A stretch of DNA of 64,000 nucleotides from assembly GCF_014284305.1 (NCBI RefSeq), contig NZ_JACOFW010000006.1, positions 124,001 through 188,000 of the forward strand, in the 5' to 3' direction. Both the position numbers and the translations under genes were made by a program. Position 1 is the stretch's first letter, and each line of letters begins with the position of its first letter. The notes under the pieces were generated by a model. The model searched no databases and was not told where the DNA came from. It saw only the letters and a program-made list of their open reading frames with translations. Source of the stretch: Affinundibacterium seohonense. Its GTDB lineage: Bacteria > Pseudomonadota > Gammaproteobacteria > Burkholderiales > Burkholderiaceae_D. Shown here piece by piece: positions 17,197 through 27,667 of this stretch.

Positions 17197-18507
17197 ATGT
17201 CTCTATTCGATCGTTGGTTCAACAAGAGCAAGTCTGCATCAAAAATAGCGGATATTAACGATGCTTTACAGATGGTTGCACTTGGTGACTTGTCGCGTTC
17301 AGTTACTGGCACTGGTATTGGATTGTCGTTCAACACAATGGTGACATCCCTTTCAAATAAAGTCGCCCAGATCCGTAATCATGCAACCATCGTGGGAATC
17401 GCAGGGGAGTCGCTAGCGAACGGCACGAAGGACTTAGCCGAGCGCACGCAATTGCAGGCAAAAAACCTGTCTGTCGCTAGCCTAGAAGTGGATCAAAATT
17501 TATCACGGGCACAGGCCAATGAACAAGCCGCGACGAAGGCGCAACAATCATCAAAAGCGATGCGCCAGGTAGCTGAATCGGGTGAAATATTAATGCACGA
17601 GGCAGTCGAACAAATCAGGAAAATTGAATTAAGCTCGAAAGAGATGAGCGAAATCATCGCGGTCATTGATAGTATCGCTTTTCAAACCAATATTCTGGCC
17701 TTAAATGCGGCGGTCGAAGCAGCGCGTGCGGGCGAACAAGGGCGCGGTTTTGCTGTCGTTGCTAGTGAGGTTAGAAGTTTAGCGCAACGAAGCGCAAGTT
17801 CCGCATCTCAGATTAAAAACTTGATCGCACAATCCACTGAACTAGTTGCCACTGGCGTTACCCGCATCGAGAAAGTCGGCGATGCATTACATGATATCGT
17901 GACCAACGTGCGGGAATTGACGCAACAAATCGATGTCATCGCGCAGGAGAGCCTTGCACAATCCGAAGGCTTGGCGCGGATCGCCACTTCGGTAAAAAGC
18001 GCCGATGAATTGACGCAAAAAAACGCCGAAATGGTGGAAGAGTCAGTACGATTTGCTTCGGCTATCGATGAACGCAGTCGGCTCCTTTCTGAATCTGCGC
18101 AGGCAATTCGATTGCAGCAAGGTAGCGCCGATGAAGCGCGTGCAATGGTAAAGAAAGCTGTGACGCTGATTGAACGACGAGGCTTAGAATCTGCAGTTCA
18201 ACAGTTTCTAGATAAGCAAAGTGATTTTTTTGACCGCGATATGTACGTGTTCATTTTTAATCGTAAGGGAATCTTCACGGCTTTCGGCCCGAATCCCAGC
18301 TTGACAGGGAAGCACCTACGACTTGTACAAGGATTGCAGTGGGAGCTCTTGCTTGCTGACGGTTTTGCCTGTATCGATCAAGGTAGTGGATGGGTGGACT
18401 ATCAAACCATTCATCCTGTCACAGGGTCGGTGAATGAGAAGGTCTCCTATGTCGAAGCATTGGCTGGCGATCTCTTGATTGGATGTGGTGTATACAAAAT
18501 CGCTTGA
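17197..18507 (+). CDS. Soluble methyl-accepting chemotaxis protein with C-terminal Cache-like domain
   Basis: 436 residues with no transmembrane segment. Long coiled-coil helices run from about residue 40 to 330, with the highly conserved MCP hairpin tip [20 protein letters not shown] and [19 protein letters not shown] at about 165-205, the site that contacts CheA/CheW. The last 100 residues (about 335-436: [29 protein letters not shown]...GWVDYQ...KVSYVEAL...IGCGVY) look like a single Cache sensor domain, placed after the signalling region instead of before it. A cytoplasmic receptor is therefore likely. No che genes are nearby. It lies between the two copies of the hydrolase duplication. 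Confidence 0.87.
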   Translation: MSLFDRWFNKSKSASKIADINDALQMVALGDLSRSVTGTGIGLSFNTMVTSLSNKVAQIRNHATIVGIAGESLANGTKDLAERTQLQAKNLSVASLEVDQNLSRAQANEQAATKAQQSSKAMRQVAESGEILMHEAVEQIRKIELSSKEMSEIIAVIDSIAFQTNILALNAAVEAARAGEQGRGFAVVASEVRSLAQRSASSASQIKNLIAQSTELVATGVTRIEKVGDALHDIVTNVRELTQQIDVIAQESLAQSEGLARIATSVKSADELTQKNAEMVEESVRFASAIDERSRLLSESAQAIRLQQGSADEARAMVKKAVTLIERRGLESAVQQFLDKQSDFFDRDMYVFIFNRKGIFTAFGPNPSLTGKHLRLVQGLQWELLLADGFACIDQGSGWVDYQTIHPVTGSVNEKVSYVEALAGDLLIGCGVYKIA

Positions 18508-18737
18508 TCCGTAGCGGCTTGTTGCGAATCGCGACATATGCACCAACACTGTATTTCTGCCTAGCTCTGCGCCCGATAACGCCTATGATGAAATCGTTGC
18601 GCCAACACCCATTTCCGCAAAGGACATAATGTCAACGGCACGTTCAATTCCAAGCTTTCTATCACCATCGCAAGCGAGTAGGGTCCGATGATTTAAGAGA
18701 TAAAATTCTAAAAAAATTATCGCCCACATCATCATTT

Positions 18738-19161
18738 TGGCGTTTCATTCGGTGCGGCAAGAGTTTTGTGTTCATTGACATGAGAAGGTAGTCCATACCA
18801 AGCAGCCGTGCTAAAAGCCGCCTTCCCCACCCTGCCTGATTTTTGGAAACACTACCCTGTCGCCAACGCAGCAATCCGCATGTCACAAGTCGTCTGGCCT
18901 TCATTAGAAAGAAATCTCAGACCAGAACGTCAAGCTGCAATGGTCAAAGGAAATCCCTCGGTGCTACTGATACACGGTGACGCCGATATTTATACACCGC
19001 CACATTTCGGCGAACGTCTACAACGCGCTTTCGGTGCTGCGGCGAAAACAGAGCTGATGATATTGCCCGGTGTCGACCATACTTTTGCTTATCGGGATGC
19101 GGCGGATGCTTATGGAGCGCGAGTGATTCCGTTTCTTAATGAGGCGTTACGGAAAATATAA
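18738..19161 (+). pseudogene. Decayed second copy of the 16043 hydrolase
   Basis: The last 116 codons match the complete hydrolase with only about six amino-acid changes (E to K, L to M, Y to F, S to G, R to G, S to N), most DNA differences being silent. Upstream the match continues through the nucleophile-elbow region (GVSFGAAR in place of GASFGAAWG), then an in-frame TGA (18780-18782) replaces an Arg codon. Further upstream only traces remain; an ATG with AAAGGA at 18629 followed by a stop after 17 codons may be the old start. An ATG-less 3' open frame begins about 18808. Not expected to be functional. Confidence 0.8.
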
Positions 19162-19300
19162 ATCGATAACGAGGGACGGATGCGACCTTCGCCAGCAGAA
19201 AATTCAAATGCAGCGATGTTGATGCGAGAGAAGAGTTTCGAACGATAAATCGTTAAGATTGAATTACAGCGGGGGTTACACCTGCCCTAGATTGCTGGCT
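18782..19300 (+). repeat. Right copy of the segmental duplication
   Basis: Matches about 16480-17010. The coding part is strongly conserved; the flank after 19161 is more diverged but shares the shape of the palindromic pair and the CGATAAATCGTTAAGATTGA segment (CGAAAAATCGTGAAGATTGA on the left). The copy ends at the tail of the DUF3592 gene. Confidence 0.65.
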
Positions 19301-19748
19301 CCCGTTCTACTTGTCCATATGTCTTATAATTCAAAAAGAGCACATAAGCCCCTAACAAGCTCATCAGTAGAGGCCACAAGCAGTCAAACCATGTTCCTTC
19401 GAAACCAGGCTCAACGACCGACTTCTCAGGATCAGCCGGATCGTAATAAACAGGCACGGTAGAAAATAACGGATATTTTTCCAGCATTTGGGACGCAGGT
19501 GCCGAACTGCTGAATGTCATTCTTGAGTTAACAATTTTCTTTTGATTCACTTCATATACATAGAAAAAAACTGCCTGTACCGCGCCCCTACCCGGCGGGG
19601 GTGTTAATTTTGCCGTTATAATTTCACCCTCGACCCGAATCCAATTCACAGAATTAATTGCATCGAAGTTCTCACGAATCATTCCCACGCAACCCAATAA
19701 TCCTGCGATTGTAAATATCAAGCCAATTATGATTTCCCGAACGCTCAT
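19287..19748 (-). CDS. DUF3592 membrane protein
   Basis: 153 residues. Transmembrane segments at about 6-25 and 120-140 flank an extracytoplasmic or cytosolic beta-rich region with the DUF3592 landmarks WIRVEGEIITAKL, FFYVYEVNQKKI and VPVYYDPADPEKSVVEPG. Function of the family is unknown. It is convergent with the hydrolase pseudogene, whose duplicated flank touches its 3' end. It lies downstream of icmF on the same strand but that gene comes later in the map order, so DUF3592 follows icmF in transcription across about 100 bases with a strong hairpin between. Confidence 0.85.
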   Translation of the reverse strand: MSVREIIIGLIFTIAGLLGCVGMIRENFDAINSVNWIRVEGEIITAKLTPPPGRGAVQAVFFYVYEVNQKKIVNSRMTFSSSAPASQMLEKYPLFSTVPVYYDPADPEKSVVEPGFEGTWFDCLWPLLMSLLGAYVLFLNYKTYGQVEREPAI

Positions 19749-19813
19749 TATTCTGCCTTGGGTCTCTCTAAAAGTAAGACTTAGCCTTTAGTGGGCCTAG
19801 ATTGCTTTAAACC

Positions 19814-19842
19814 ATAGTTGGCGAGGATTCCCCGCCAACTAT
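19814..19842 (-). terminator. Hairpin downstream of icmF
   Basis: ATAGTTGGCG and CGCCAACTAT form a perfect 10-base stem with a 9-base loop, 8 bases beyond the icmF stop. On the minus strand it is followed by GGTTTAAAGC, so the T tract is poor, but the stem is strong. Likely separates icmF from the DUF3592 gene. Confidence 0.6.
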
Positions 19843-19849
19843 CCTTCTA

Positions 19850-22800
19850 CTACATATTCCTACGATACTGCCCACCCACTTCGAAGAGTGCAGTAGTAAT
19901 CTGCCCAAGCGAACAAACACGCGCAGCCTCCATCAACTTCGCAAACACGTTCTCATTGTTAATCGCCGCTTGCTGCAAAGCTGCCAGCGCTTGTGGTGCA
20001 ACATCTGCGTGACGTTGATGGAAGTCTGCCAAGCGCGTTAATTGCGATTGCTTTTCTTCATCAGTGGAACGTGCCAATTCTATCTTCTGTGGTGCTTCGC
20101 CGCCTTTAGGATTGCGGAAGGTGTTGACACCAATGATAGGTAAAGTGCCGTCGTGTTTCAGGTGTTCGTAGTGCATGGACTCTTCTTGAATCTTGCCGCG
20201 TTGGTAGCCGGTTTCCATCGCGCCCAAGACACCGCCGCGTTCTGCGATGCGTTCGAATTCTTGCATTACCGCTTCTTCAACCAGGTCGGTCAACTCTTCG
20301 ATGATGAAGCTGCCTTGAATTGGATTTTCGTTTTTCGCTAAGCCCCATTCGCGGTTGATGATCAATTGGATCGCCAAGGCGCGACGTACTGATTCGTCAG
20401 TTGGTGTGGTGATTGCTTCGTCGTAAGCATTGGTGTGTAAGCTATTGCAGTTGTCGTAGATCGCGATCAAAGCTTGCAGCGTGGTGCGAATATCGTTGAA
20501 GTCGATTTCTTGTGCGTGCAAACTGCGGCCTGAAGTTTGGATATGGTATTTCAACTTCTGACTACGATCGTTTGCACCATATTTATCACGCATGGCGACT
20601 GCCCAGATTCGACGTGCGACGCGACCGAGTACGGTGTACTCTGGGTCCATGCCGTTACTGAAGAAGAAGGATAAATTCGCTGCGAAATCATCGATATGCA
20701 TACCGCGAGCGAGGTAGGCTTCCACAAAGGTAAATCCATTCGACAAAGTGAATGCCAATTGCGAAATTGGATTCGCACCTGCTTCGGCAATATGGTAACC
20801 AGAGATGGACACAGAGTAGAAATTACGCACTTGGTGATGCACGAAATACTCTTGGATATCGCCCATGACTTTGAGTGAGAACTCCGTCGAGAAGATGCAG
20901 GTATTTTGACCTTGGTCTTCTTTCAAAATATCGGCTTGCACTGTGCCACGTACATTCATCAGCACCCATGCGCGAATTTTTGCGGCTTCATCAGCGGTTG
21001 GTTCGCGCTTATTATCAACGCGGAATTTTTCCATTTGCTGATCAATTGCTGTGTTCATGAAGAAGGCCAAAATCGTTGGTGCTGGTCCGTTGATGGTCAT
21101 GGAAACCGATGTGGCTGGATCGCACAGATCGAAACCATCGTAGAGAACTTTCATGTCTTCCAAGGTCGCAACCGATACGCCAGAGTTACCGATTTTGCCG
21201 TAGATATCAGGACGAATCGCGGGGTCTGCACCGTACAAAGTCACAGAGTCAAACGCGGTCGACAAGCGTTTCGCATCCATGCCTTGCGATACGAGTTTAA
21301 AACGACGGTTGGTACGGTATGGATCGCCTTCACCAGCAAACATACGCGTTGGGTCTTCGCCTTCACGTTTGAAGGCGAATACGCCAGCGGTGAATGGGAA
21401 CGAGCCTGGGACGTTTTCTAACATCAACCAACGCAAGATTTCGCCTTGATCTTCAAAGCGTGGCAAAGCGACTTTGCGAATCTTTGTACCGGATAGAGTG
21501 CTGCTGACTAATTGCGTACGAATTTCTTTGTCGCGAATTTTGACGACGTATTCATCACCGGCATAGGCCTTCTGCATGTCTGGCCACATGGCGACTAGTT
21601 TTTTGGATTCTGAATCGAGCTTGTTATCACGCTCTGTAATTAAGTCATCGAAATCTGCGTTCTTGCCTGCGACAGTCAACATCTGTTTAGTCGCTTGCAA
21701 TTGTTGACGTTCACGTGCGATGCCAACTTGTTTGTACGTATGCTTATGGTATGCGCGAACTGTGTCGGCGATCTCTGCTAAGTAACGCGTCCGTGCTGGT
21801 GGAACGATGACGTTTTTTGCGCTAGAAATTTTGGAAGCAACGACGGCCAATTTACTTGGTTTGGCTTTCAATCCACGTGCGACTAACTCAGGCAAAATGC
21901 CTTGGTACAAAGCGGTAACGCCGTCATCATTAAAGCGCGATGCTTGTGTGCCATAGACAGGCATTTCATCCGGCTTCTTGGTCCACATTTCGCGGTTGCG
22001 TTGGTATTGTTTTGCCACATCGCGTTGCGCGTCTTGTGCACCTTTACGATCGAACTTATTGATGGCAACAAAATCAGCGAAATCAAGCATGTCGATTTTT
22101 TCTAATTGTGAAGCGGCACCGAATTCTGGTGTCATCACGTACATCGACAAATCCACGTGCGGCACAATTGCTGCGTCGCCTTGACCTATGCCTGAAGTTT
22201 CAACGATGACCAAATCAAAACCTGCCACTTTGCAAGCAGCAATCACATCTGGCAAAGCTTGAGAAATTTCAGAACCTGCTTCACGTGTTGCCAAAGAACG
22301 CATGAAGACTTTGACTTTGCCTTTCCATGGGTTGATCGCGTTCATACGAATACGGTCACCCAGTAAAGCACCGCCGGATTTACGGCGTGATGGATCGATG
22401 GAGATCAAAGCGATATTCAACTCATCATCTTGATCGAGGCGAATACGACGAATCAATTCATCGGTTAAAGAAGACTTACCTGCACCGCCTGTACCTGTGA
22501 TGCCAAAGGCTGGCGTTTTGATGGCTTTTGCGGATTCGATAATGGTCGCGCGCAAAGCTGCATCCACTTTATCGTTTTCTAATGCGGTAATCAGTTGCGC
22601 AAGTGGGCGATGTTTATCGGCGAGTTCGCCTTGTTGCAACACCTCTAAGCTGGTTGGCGCGAATGGTGAGAGATCGATGTCGCAGGCTTGGATCATCGAC
22701 AAAATCATGCCGACCAAACCCATACGTTGACCATCTTCTGGACTGAAAATACGGGTGACGCCATAAGCATGCAAATCCGCAATTTCTTCTGGCACAATCA

Positions 22801-23128
22801 CGCCGCCACCGCCACCGAATACTTTGATATGTTCACCGCCACGTTGCTTGAGCAGGTCGATCATGTATTTGAAATACTCGACGTGTCCACCTTGATAGCT
22901 GGAAATCGCGATGCCTTGGGCGTCTTCCTGCAAAGCTGCGGTGACGATTTCTTCTACTGAACGGTTATGTCCCAAATGGATGACTTCTGCGCCATTCGCC
23001 ATCAAGATACGGCGCATGATATTGATCGAGGCGTCGTGGCCGTCGAACAGGGATGCTGCAGTCACAAAGCGGACTTTGTTGGTAGGTTTGTATTCGGTCA
23101 ACTTCTCGGTGATGGATAGATCAGTCAT
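19850..23128 (-). CDS. icmF: Fused isobutyryl-CoA mutase IcmF
   Basis: 1092 residues, the length of IcmF. Interconverts isobutyryl-CoA and n-butyryl-CoA with adenosylcobalamin (some members also act on pivalyl/isovaleryl-CoA). Domain order: B12-binding domain (about 20-150, [16 protein letters not shown] with the base-off histidine region, and [11 protein letters not shown]), MeaI-like G-protein chaperone (about 200-420, Walker [14 protein letters not shown] near 215, later NKFD), a linker, and the mutase TIM-barrel region (about 570-1080, [37 protein letters not shown]). Cytosolic. Ribosome site AAGGAATAAAA precedes the ATG. It follows the fused iorAB-like gene after a repeat-filled 313-base gap. 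Confidence 0.95.
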   Translation of the reverse strand: MTDLSITEKLTEYKPTNKVRFVTAASLFDGHDASINIMRRILMANGAEVIHLGHNRSVEEIVTAALQEDAQGIAISSYQGGHVEYFKYMIDLLKQRGGEHIKVFGGGGGVIVPEEIADLHAYGVTRIFSPEDGQRMGLVGMILSMIQACDIDLSPFAPTSLEVLQQGELADKHRPLAQLITALENDKVDAALRATIIESAKAIKTPAFGITGTGGAGKSSLTDELIRRIRLDQDDELNIALISIDPSRRKSGGALLGDRIRMNAINPWKGKVKVFMRSLATREAGSEISQALPDVIAACKVAGFDLVIVETSGIGQGDAAIVPHVDLSMYVMTPEFGAASQLEKIDMLDFADFVAINKFDRKGAQDAQRDVAKQYQRNREMWTKKPDEMPVYGTQASRFNDDGVTALYQGILPELVARGLKAKPSKLAVVASKISSAKNVIVPPARTRYLAEIADTVRAYHKHTYKQVGIARERQQLQATKQMLTVAGKNADFDDLITERDNKLDSESKKLVAMWPDMQKAYAGDEYVVKIRDKEIRTQLVSSTLSGTKIRKVALPRFEDQGEILRWLMLENVPGSFPFTAGVFAFKREGEDPTRMFAGEGDPYRTNRRFKLVSQGMDAKRLSTAFDSVTLYGADPAIRPDIYGKIGNSGVSVATLEDMKVLYDGFDLCDPATSVSMTINGPAPTILAFFMNTAIDQQMEKFRVDNKREPTADEAAKIRAWVLMNVRGTVQADILKEDQGQNTCIFSTEFSLKVMGDIQEYFVHHQVRNFYSVSISGYHIAEAGANPISQLAFTLSNGFTFVEAYLARGMHIDDFAANLSFFFSNGMDPEYTVLGRVARRIWAVAMRDKYGANDRSQKLKYHIQTSGRSLHAQEIDFNDIRTTLQALIAIYDNCNSLHTNAYDEAITTPTDESVRRALAIQLIINREWGLAKNENPIQGSFIIEELTDLVEEAVMQEFERIAERGGVLGAMETGYQRGKIQEESMHYEHLKHDGTLPIIGVNTFRNPKGGEAPQKIELARSTDEEKQSQLTRLADFHQRHADVAPQALAALQQAAINNENVFAKLMEAARVCSLGQITTALFEVGGQYRRNM

Positions 23129-23254
23129 TTTTATTCCTTAGATGCTTGTGGCATGGTTTGGGCGTCTTTTTTCGATGGTTTCGATTATATGACGTTTCGA
23201 TTTACGTTTACGTTCACGTCACTTATTAATTGTGGTTTTGTGTTGGTTTTCACT

Positions 23255-23434
23255 CCCTTCGCCCGCGAGCGGGAGAAGGGTTGGGGAGTCAAAGCATGCT
23301 TTGACGGGCGTTCAGCTAAGTAAATACATTCAGAAAAGCTGTTTCAGTTACTAAAGAGATTTCACGGCTTTCATAAACTTTTTGACTTCTGAACCACCCT
23401 CACCCCAACCCTCTCCCGCTTGCGGGAGAGGGAG
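23255..23434. repeat. BIME-like inverted pair of palindromic repeats (family A)
   Basis: Two related palindromes in opposite orientation: 23255-23288 (CCCGCGAGCGGG core inside CCCTTC...GAAGGG, tail TTGGGGAG) and 23394-23434 (CTCTCCCGCTTGCGGGAGAG, lead CACCCCAACC). The same pair recurs at 40081-40250. They fill the icmF/iorAB gap; the bases between contain no gene. Such elements can stabilise or end messages. Confidence 0.8.
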
Positions 23435-23441
23435 CTTAGAA

Positions 23442-26400
23442 TCATGCTGCTTGCTGTTTACTAGGCGCATTCATCAAAGCCGCTTTTTCAACATGATAAG
23501 CCTGCATAGCCTTTTCCTTCACATGACCAAAGCCACGGATTTTTTCTGGCAAGCTCGCAATCGCGATGATTTGATCGACATTGTCAGCGTTGAGTTTCGT
23601 CAGCAAGAACAAGATCGTATCGCGGTAATCAGTGATCAAAGCGCGTTCTTTTTGACGTTCTTCGGTATAGCCAAAGATATCTAATTTGGTACCACGCAAA
23701 CCCTTAAACTTCGCTAACAATTTAAATGCTTGCCACATCCATGAACCATATTGCGCTTTGATCAAATGGCCTTGACCATCTTTTTTTGAAAACAGCGGTG
23801 GTGCCAAATTGAATTTCACAGAGAAGTCACCCTCAAATTGTTGTTTCAATTTTTCAGTAAACTCGCCATTGGTGTACAAACGTGCGACTTCGTATTCGTC
23901 TTTGTACGCCATCAATTTGTAGGCGTACTTTGCTACTGCCGTTGCTAACTTAGTCCCGCCGATTTTTTCTTCAGCTGCGCGCACTTTGCTAACGAGTTCT
24001 TCGTATTGTGCTGCGTAAGCGGCGTCTTGGTACTCGGTTAAAAAGGCGACGCGACGTTTGATGATGCTGTCTAAGCTTTGCGGCATCTGGATCACAACCG
24101 GTTGACCCGGGATCGCGATTTTTTCAACGCGAGCCAGATCGACTGCGGCTCTACGTCCCCACAGGAAGGCTTTTTTGTTCGCTTCGATCGCGACGCCGTT
24201 CAATTCAATCGCACGTAACAAAGCCGCTTCGGATAAAGGTATCGCGCCTTTTTGGAAAGCAAAACCTAAGATGAACAAATTGGTGGCAATCGAATCGCCC
24301 ATCAAAGCCGTCGCGAGTTTCGTCGCATTGACGAAATCCACATTGCCGCCAACAGAATCAGAGATCAAACGCTCAGTCGATTCTAATGGAAACTGCCAAT
24401 CAGGATTTTTAGCGAATGGGCCGGTTGGTTGTTCATGTGTATTGATCACCGCACGTGTACGGCCAGCGCGCATTTTGGAGATCGCATCATGTTGACCTGC
24501 GGTCAAAATGTCGCAACCCAAAATCAGATCTGCTTCGCCTGTCGGGATACGTTGCGCGCGTAGTTTGCTGACTTTTTCGACGATACGAATATGGGATGTC
24601 ACTGAACCATTTTTCTGCGACATGCCTGTCATATCCAACACGGAAGCGACTTTGCCTTCGAGATGCGCAGCCATACCGAGCAAGGCACCAACTGTAATCA
24701 CACCCGTGCCGCCGATACCATTCAACAAAATGTTGTAAGAGGTGTCGCAGCTTGGCAAAACAGGTAATGGCAGATCGCCGAAGTCATCGGTCTTAGCTAC
24801 GCCGGTTTTTGACTTCACTAGTTTTCCGCCTTCTACCGTGACGAAGCTTGGGCAGAAACCTTTGACGCAGGAATAATCCTTATTGCAGGAAGACTGATCG
24901 ATCGCACGCTTGCGACCAAATTCCGTTTCCACTGGCATGATGGAAGTACAGTTCGATTGCACACCGCAATCGCCGCAACCTTCACATACCGCTTCGTTGA
25001 TGAACATGCGTTGATTTGGATCGGGGAATTGACCTTTTTTACGGCGACGGCGTTTTTCAGCGGCACAGGTTTGATCGTAGATCAAGACACTTGCGCCTTC
25101 GATTTCGCGCAGCTCGCGTTGTACTGCATCCATATCTTTGCGATCGTGCAAAGTGATGATCGCTGGTAAGCCACTGCGATCTGTGTAACGTGTTAAATCT
25201 TCTGTCACCAAGGCGATGCGCTTCACACCTTCGGCTGCCATTTGTTGTGCCATCATTTGTACGCTAATCGTACCGTCGACGGGCTGACCACCTGTCATCG
25301 CCACTGCATCGTTATACAAAATCTTGTATGTGATGTTGACCTTCGCCGCGACCGCAGCGCGGATCGCCAAATAACCGGAATGGAAGTAAGTACCATCACC
25401 GAGATTTTGGAACACATGCGGCAAAGTCGAGAACGCTGCTTGACCTATCCACGGTGCGCCTTCGCCGCCCATGTGCGTCGTCAACTTATTGAATTCAGGG
25501 TAAATTGCCGTCGCCATGACGTGGCAACCGATACCGGCTAATGCCAAACTGCCTTCTGGTACTTTTGTCGACGTGTTGTGCGGGCAACCTGAGCAATAGT
25601 AAGCTGGACGTGCTGGCGTGTTGACTTGTTTGTTCAACACTTCATCTTTCGCTTCGAGGAAGGCCAAACGTGCTTTGATCAAATCACTGGTGTGGAAGCG
25701 TGCGATACGTGCGGAGATCACGCGAGCGATTTGCGATACTGAGAAATCGGCTTTCGATGTCAACAGCCATTCACCACGCGGGGCAACCCATTCACCTTTT
25801 TCGTCGAACTTACCGATTACGCGTGGACGCACATCATCGCGCCAGTTGTAGAGTTGTTCTTTGAGTTGGTACTCGACCATTTGGCGTTTTTCTTCGACTA
25901 CCAAGATCTCATCCAAGCCTTGCGCAAATTCACGTACACCGTCCGGTTCCAGAGGCCAAGGCATAGACACTTTGTACAAGCGAATACCTATATCCGCCGC
26001 CATTTGTTCGTCGATGCCGAGATTTTCAAACGCTTCCAAGACATCGAGATAAGACTTGCCTGAAGCGACGATACCGAGTTTAGCGTGCGGACTATCAATC
26101 GTGACATGATTGAGTTTATTCGCTCGCGCATACGCCAAAGCCGCATAGATTTTGTAATCTTGCATCAAGGCTTCTTGCTTACGCGCTTGTATGCCTAAGG
26201 TGTCGAGTGACAGGCGGGTATTGAGGCCGCCTTCTGGCATCACGAAATCTTCTGGAATTGTGATTTTCAGACGGAAAGGATCAGCGTCAACTGAGGAAGT
26301 GGATTCAACAGTGTCGGCCAAGGCTTTGAAGCCCACTGCACAGCCAGAGAAGCGCGACATTGCCCACGCATGCAAACCCAGGTCTAAGTATTCCTGCACA

Positions 26401-27035
26401 TTGGCGGGATACAACATAGGGATCATGCAGGCGGAAAAAATGTGATCCGACTGATGTGGCAAGGTCGAAGAATAAGCACCGTGATCGTCACCAGCGACCA
26501 AGATCACGCCACCATGTTTCGAGGTACCCGCATGATTCATGTGTTTAAAGACGTCGGCACTACGATCAACGCCTGGGCCTTTGCCGTACCACAAACCGAA
26601 CACGCCATCGTATTTCGCCGGGCCGATCAGGTCGACGGTTTGCGTGCCCCACACCGCGGTGGCGGCGAGATCTTCGTTAACGCCTGGTACAAACTTGATG
26701 TGATTTTGTTCGAGAAGTTTTTTGGTTTTCCACAAAGTTTCATCCAAACCTCCGAGCGGTGAACCGCGATATCCTGAGATGAAACCAGCTGTATTCAAGC
26801 CAGCGGCGAGATCACGCTGTCTTTGTATCATCGGCAAGCGCACTAATGCCTGAATGCCTGATAAGAAAATCGTGCCGGTGTTTGATGTGTATTTGTCGTC
26901 GAGAGTGACTGGCGCTAAAGCACTAGTTGCGTTGACGTCGGAGGATGTTGCTGAATTTGTTTCAGATGCTGAGGCGGACGAAAGCGAAGACGCTTCCACC
27001 AGACCAGCAGATTTCATTGCTGTGTCGGATGACAT
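23442..27035 (-). CDS. Fused indolepyruvate/2-oxoacid ferredoxin oxidoreductase (IorAB type)
   Basis: 1197 residues combining the alpha and gamma subunits. Oxidatively decarboxylates aryl or branched 2-oxoacids to acyl-CoA with thiamine diphosphate and Fe-S clusters. Residues about 60-440 form the pyrimidine-binding domain (GFISGYRGSPLGGLDE); about 480-640 the TPP domain (YYCSGCPHNTST, GIGCHVMATAI, GGEGAPWIGQA); a cluster region CEGCGDCGVQSNC lies at about 680-693; from about 770 comes the gamma-type domain (NGIGGTGVITVGALLGMAAHLEGK). The N-terminal 55 residues are a low-complexity Ser/Ala extension. A GGAG site precedes the ATG. It is next to icmF, which suggests a shared role in branched-chain or aromatic 2-oxoacid breakdown. 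Confidence 0.92.
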   Translation of the reverse strand: MSSDTAMKSAGLVEASSLSSASASETNSATSSDVNATSALAPVTLDDKYTSNTGTIFLSGIQALVRLPMIQRQRDLAAGLNTAGFISGYRGSPLGGLDETLWKTKKLLEQNHIKFVPGVNEDLAATAVWGTQTVDLIGPAKYDGVFGLWYGKGPGVDRSADVFKHMNHAGTSKHGGVILVAGDDHGAYSSTLPHQSDHIFSACMIPMLYPANVQEYLDLGLHAWAMSRFSGCAVGFKALADTVESTSSVDADPFRLKITIPEDFVMPEGGLNTRLSLDTLGIQARKQEALMQDYKIYAALAYARANKLNHVTIDSPHAKLGIVASGKSYLDVLEAFENLGIDEQMAADIGIRLYKVSMPWPLEPDGVREFAQGLDEILVVEEKRQMVEYQLKEQLYNWRDDVRPRVIGKFDEKGEWVAPRGEWLLTSKADFSVSQIARVISARIARFHTSDLIKARLAFLEAKDEVLNKQVNTPARPAYYCSGCPHNTSTKVPEGSLALAGIGCHVMATAIYPEFNKLTTHMGGEGAPWIGQAAFSTLPHVFQNLGDGTYFHSGYLAIRAAVAAKVNITYKILYNDAVAMTGGQPVDGTISVQMMAQQMAAEGVKRIALVTEDLTRYTDRSGLPAIITLHDRKDMDAVQRELREIEGASVLIYDQTCAAEKRRRRKKGQFPDPNQRMFINEAVCEGCGDCGVQSNCTSIMPVETEFGRKRAIDQSSCNKDYSCVKGFCPSFVTVEGGKLVKSKTGVAKTDDFGDLPLPVLPSCDTSYNILLNGIGGTGVITVGALLGMAAHLEGKVASVLDMTGMSQKNGSVTSHIRIVEKVSKLRAQRIPTGEADLILGCDILTAGQHDAISKMRAGRTRAVINTHEQPTGPFAKNPDWQFPLESTERLISDSVGGNVDFVNATKLATALMGDSIATNLFILGFAFQKGAIPLSEAALLRAIELNGVAIEANKKAFLWGRRAAVDLARVEKIAIPGQPVVIQMPQSLDSIIKRRVAFLTEYQDAAYAAQYEELVSKVRAAEEKIGGTKLATAVAKYAYKLMAYKDEYEVARLYTNGEFTEKLKQQFEGDFSVKFNLAPPLFSKKDGQGHLIKAQYGSWMWQAFKLLAKFKGLRGTKLDIFGYTEERQKERALITDYRDTILFLLTKLNADNVDQIIAIASLPEKIRGFGHVKEKAMQAYHVEKAALMNAPSKQQAA

Positions 27036-27244
27036 TGTAGAGCTCCAAAAAATTTGTGATTTTTGTGTGCAAAGAACTTGGGCTGCGTCCGGTAAGACAC
27101 AAGTCTGTTCTGAGCTTATGGGAAGGTAATCGCCATAAGTTCAAGTTGCATCGGCTGAGATGGCAGCCATTTTAATTCAATTCAGGTCTGATACCCAAGA
27201 AAAACCGCCGTAATTCCACTCACTTTATAGCAAAACGCTGCGAT

Positions 27245-27318
27245 GTCATCCCTAGGTAGGCAGGGATCCAGTGAATTCTAACTACACGACACTGGGTTCC
27301 CGCCTTCGCGGGAACGAC
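27245..27318. repeat. Palindromic repeat pair (family B)
   Basis: TCATCCC...CAGGGATCCAGTG is followed, after about 20 bases, by CACTGGGTTCCCGCCTTCGCGGGAACGACG. The inner CCAGTG/CACTGG segments pair, and the right unit is a CCCGC-TTC-GCGGG hairpin. A related unit is at 35637-35725. It lies in the 27036-27667 gap upstream of iorAB; the rest of that gap shows no supported gene. Confidence 0.7.
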
Positions 27319-27625
27319 GCCTCAAACATTTGAGTTTCCGTACTGCGACGCCAATACTTCAGGCAATCTTCTTTAGAAGTTTCTTAAAACCTAATTGTCC
27401 GCACCGCACTTTCGAGTCGCTTGAGAATCAGGTTTTAATACTTCTAATTAGTTCCAACTTGGTTTCAGACAAATCTGAATCGGAGACATCAAAGAAAGCT
27501 TTCGAAATTCTGGGATGGAGACCACACCCATTCGCTGCAGCGCTTTCTCGACTTCCTTTGAAATCTGCTGTGTTCACAGTGTAGTGAGAACGGCGTTGTT
27601 TGAAAAATACGGAATAAAAATAGGG

Positions 27626-27644
27626 GTATCATAAAAAATGATAC
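27626..27644 (-). terminator. AT-rich hairpin downstream of the SprA-like gene
   Basis: GTATCAT and ATGATAC form a perfect 7-base stem with a 5-base A/T loop, about 25 bases beyond the stop of the minus-strand gene. On that strand CCCCTATTTTTATT follows. A weak intrinsic terminator is plausible. Confidence 0.4.
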
Positions 27645-27667
27645 ATGATTTTCTGGCGCTAAGAGAT

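Noticed and set aside
23394..23434. Palindrome as an ordinary terminator of iorAB
   Set aside because: It lacks a T tract and recurs with the same partner in another operon, so it is a dispersed repeat first; some termination is still possible.
27330..27584. 84-codon plus-strand frame upstream of iorAB
   Set aside because: No ribosome site, no motif, next to a repeat; treated as non-coding.
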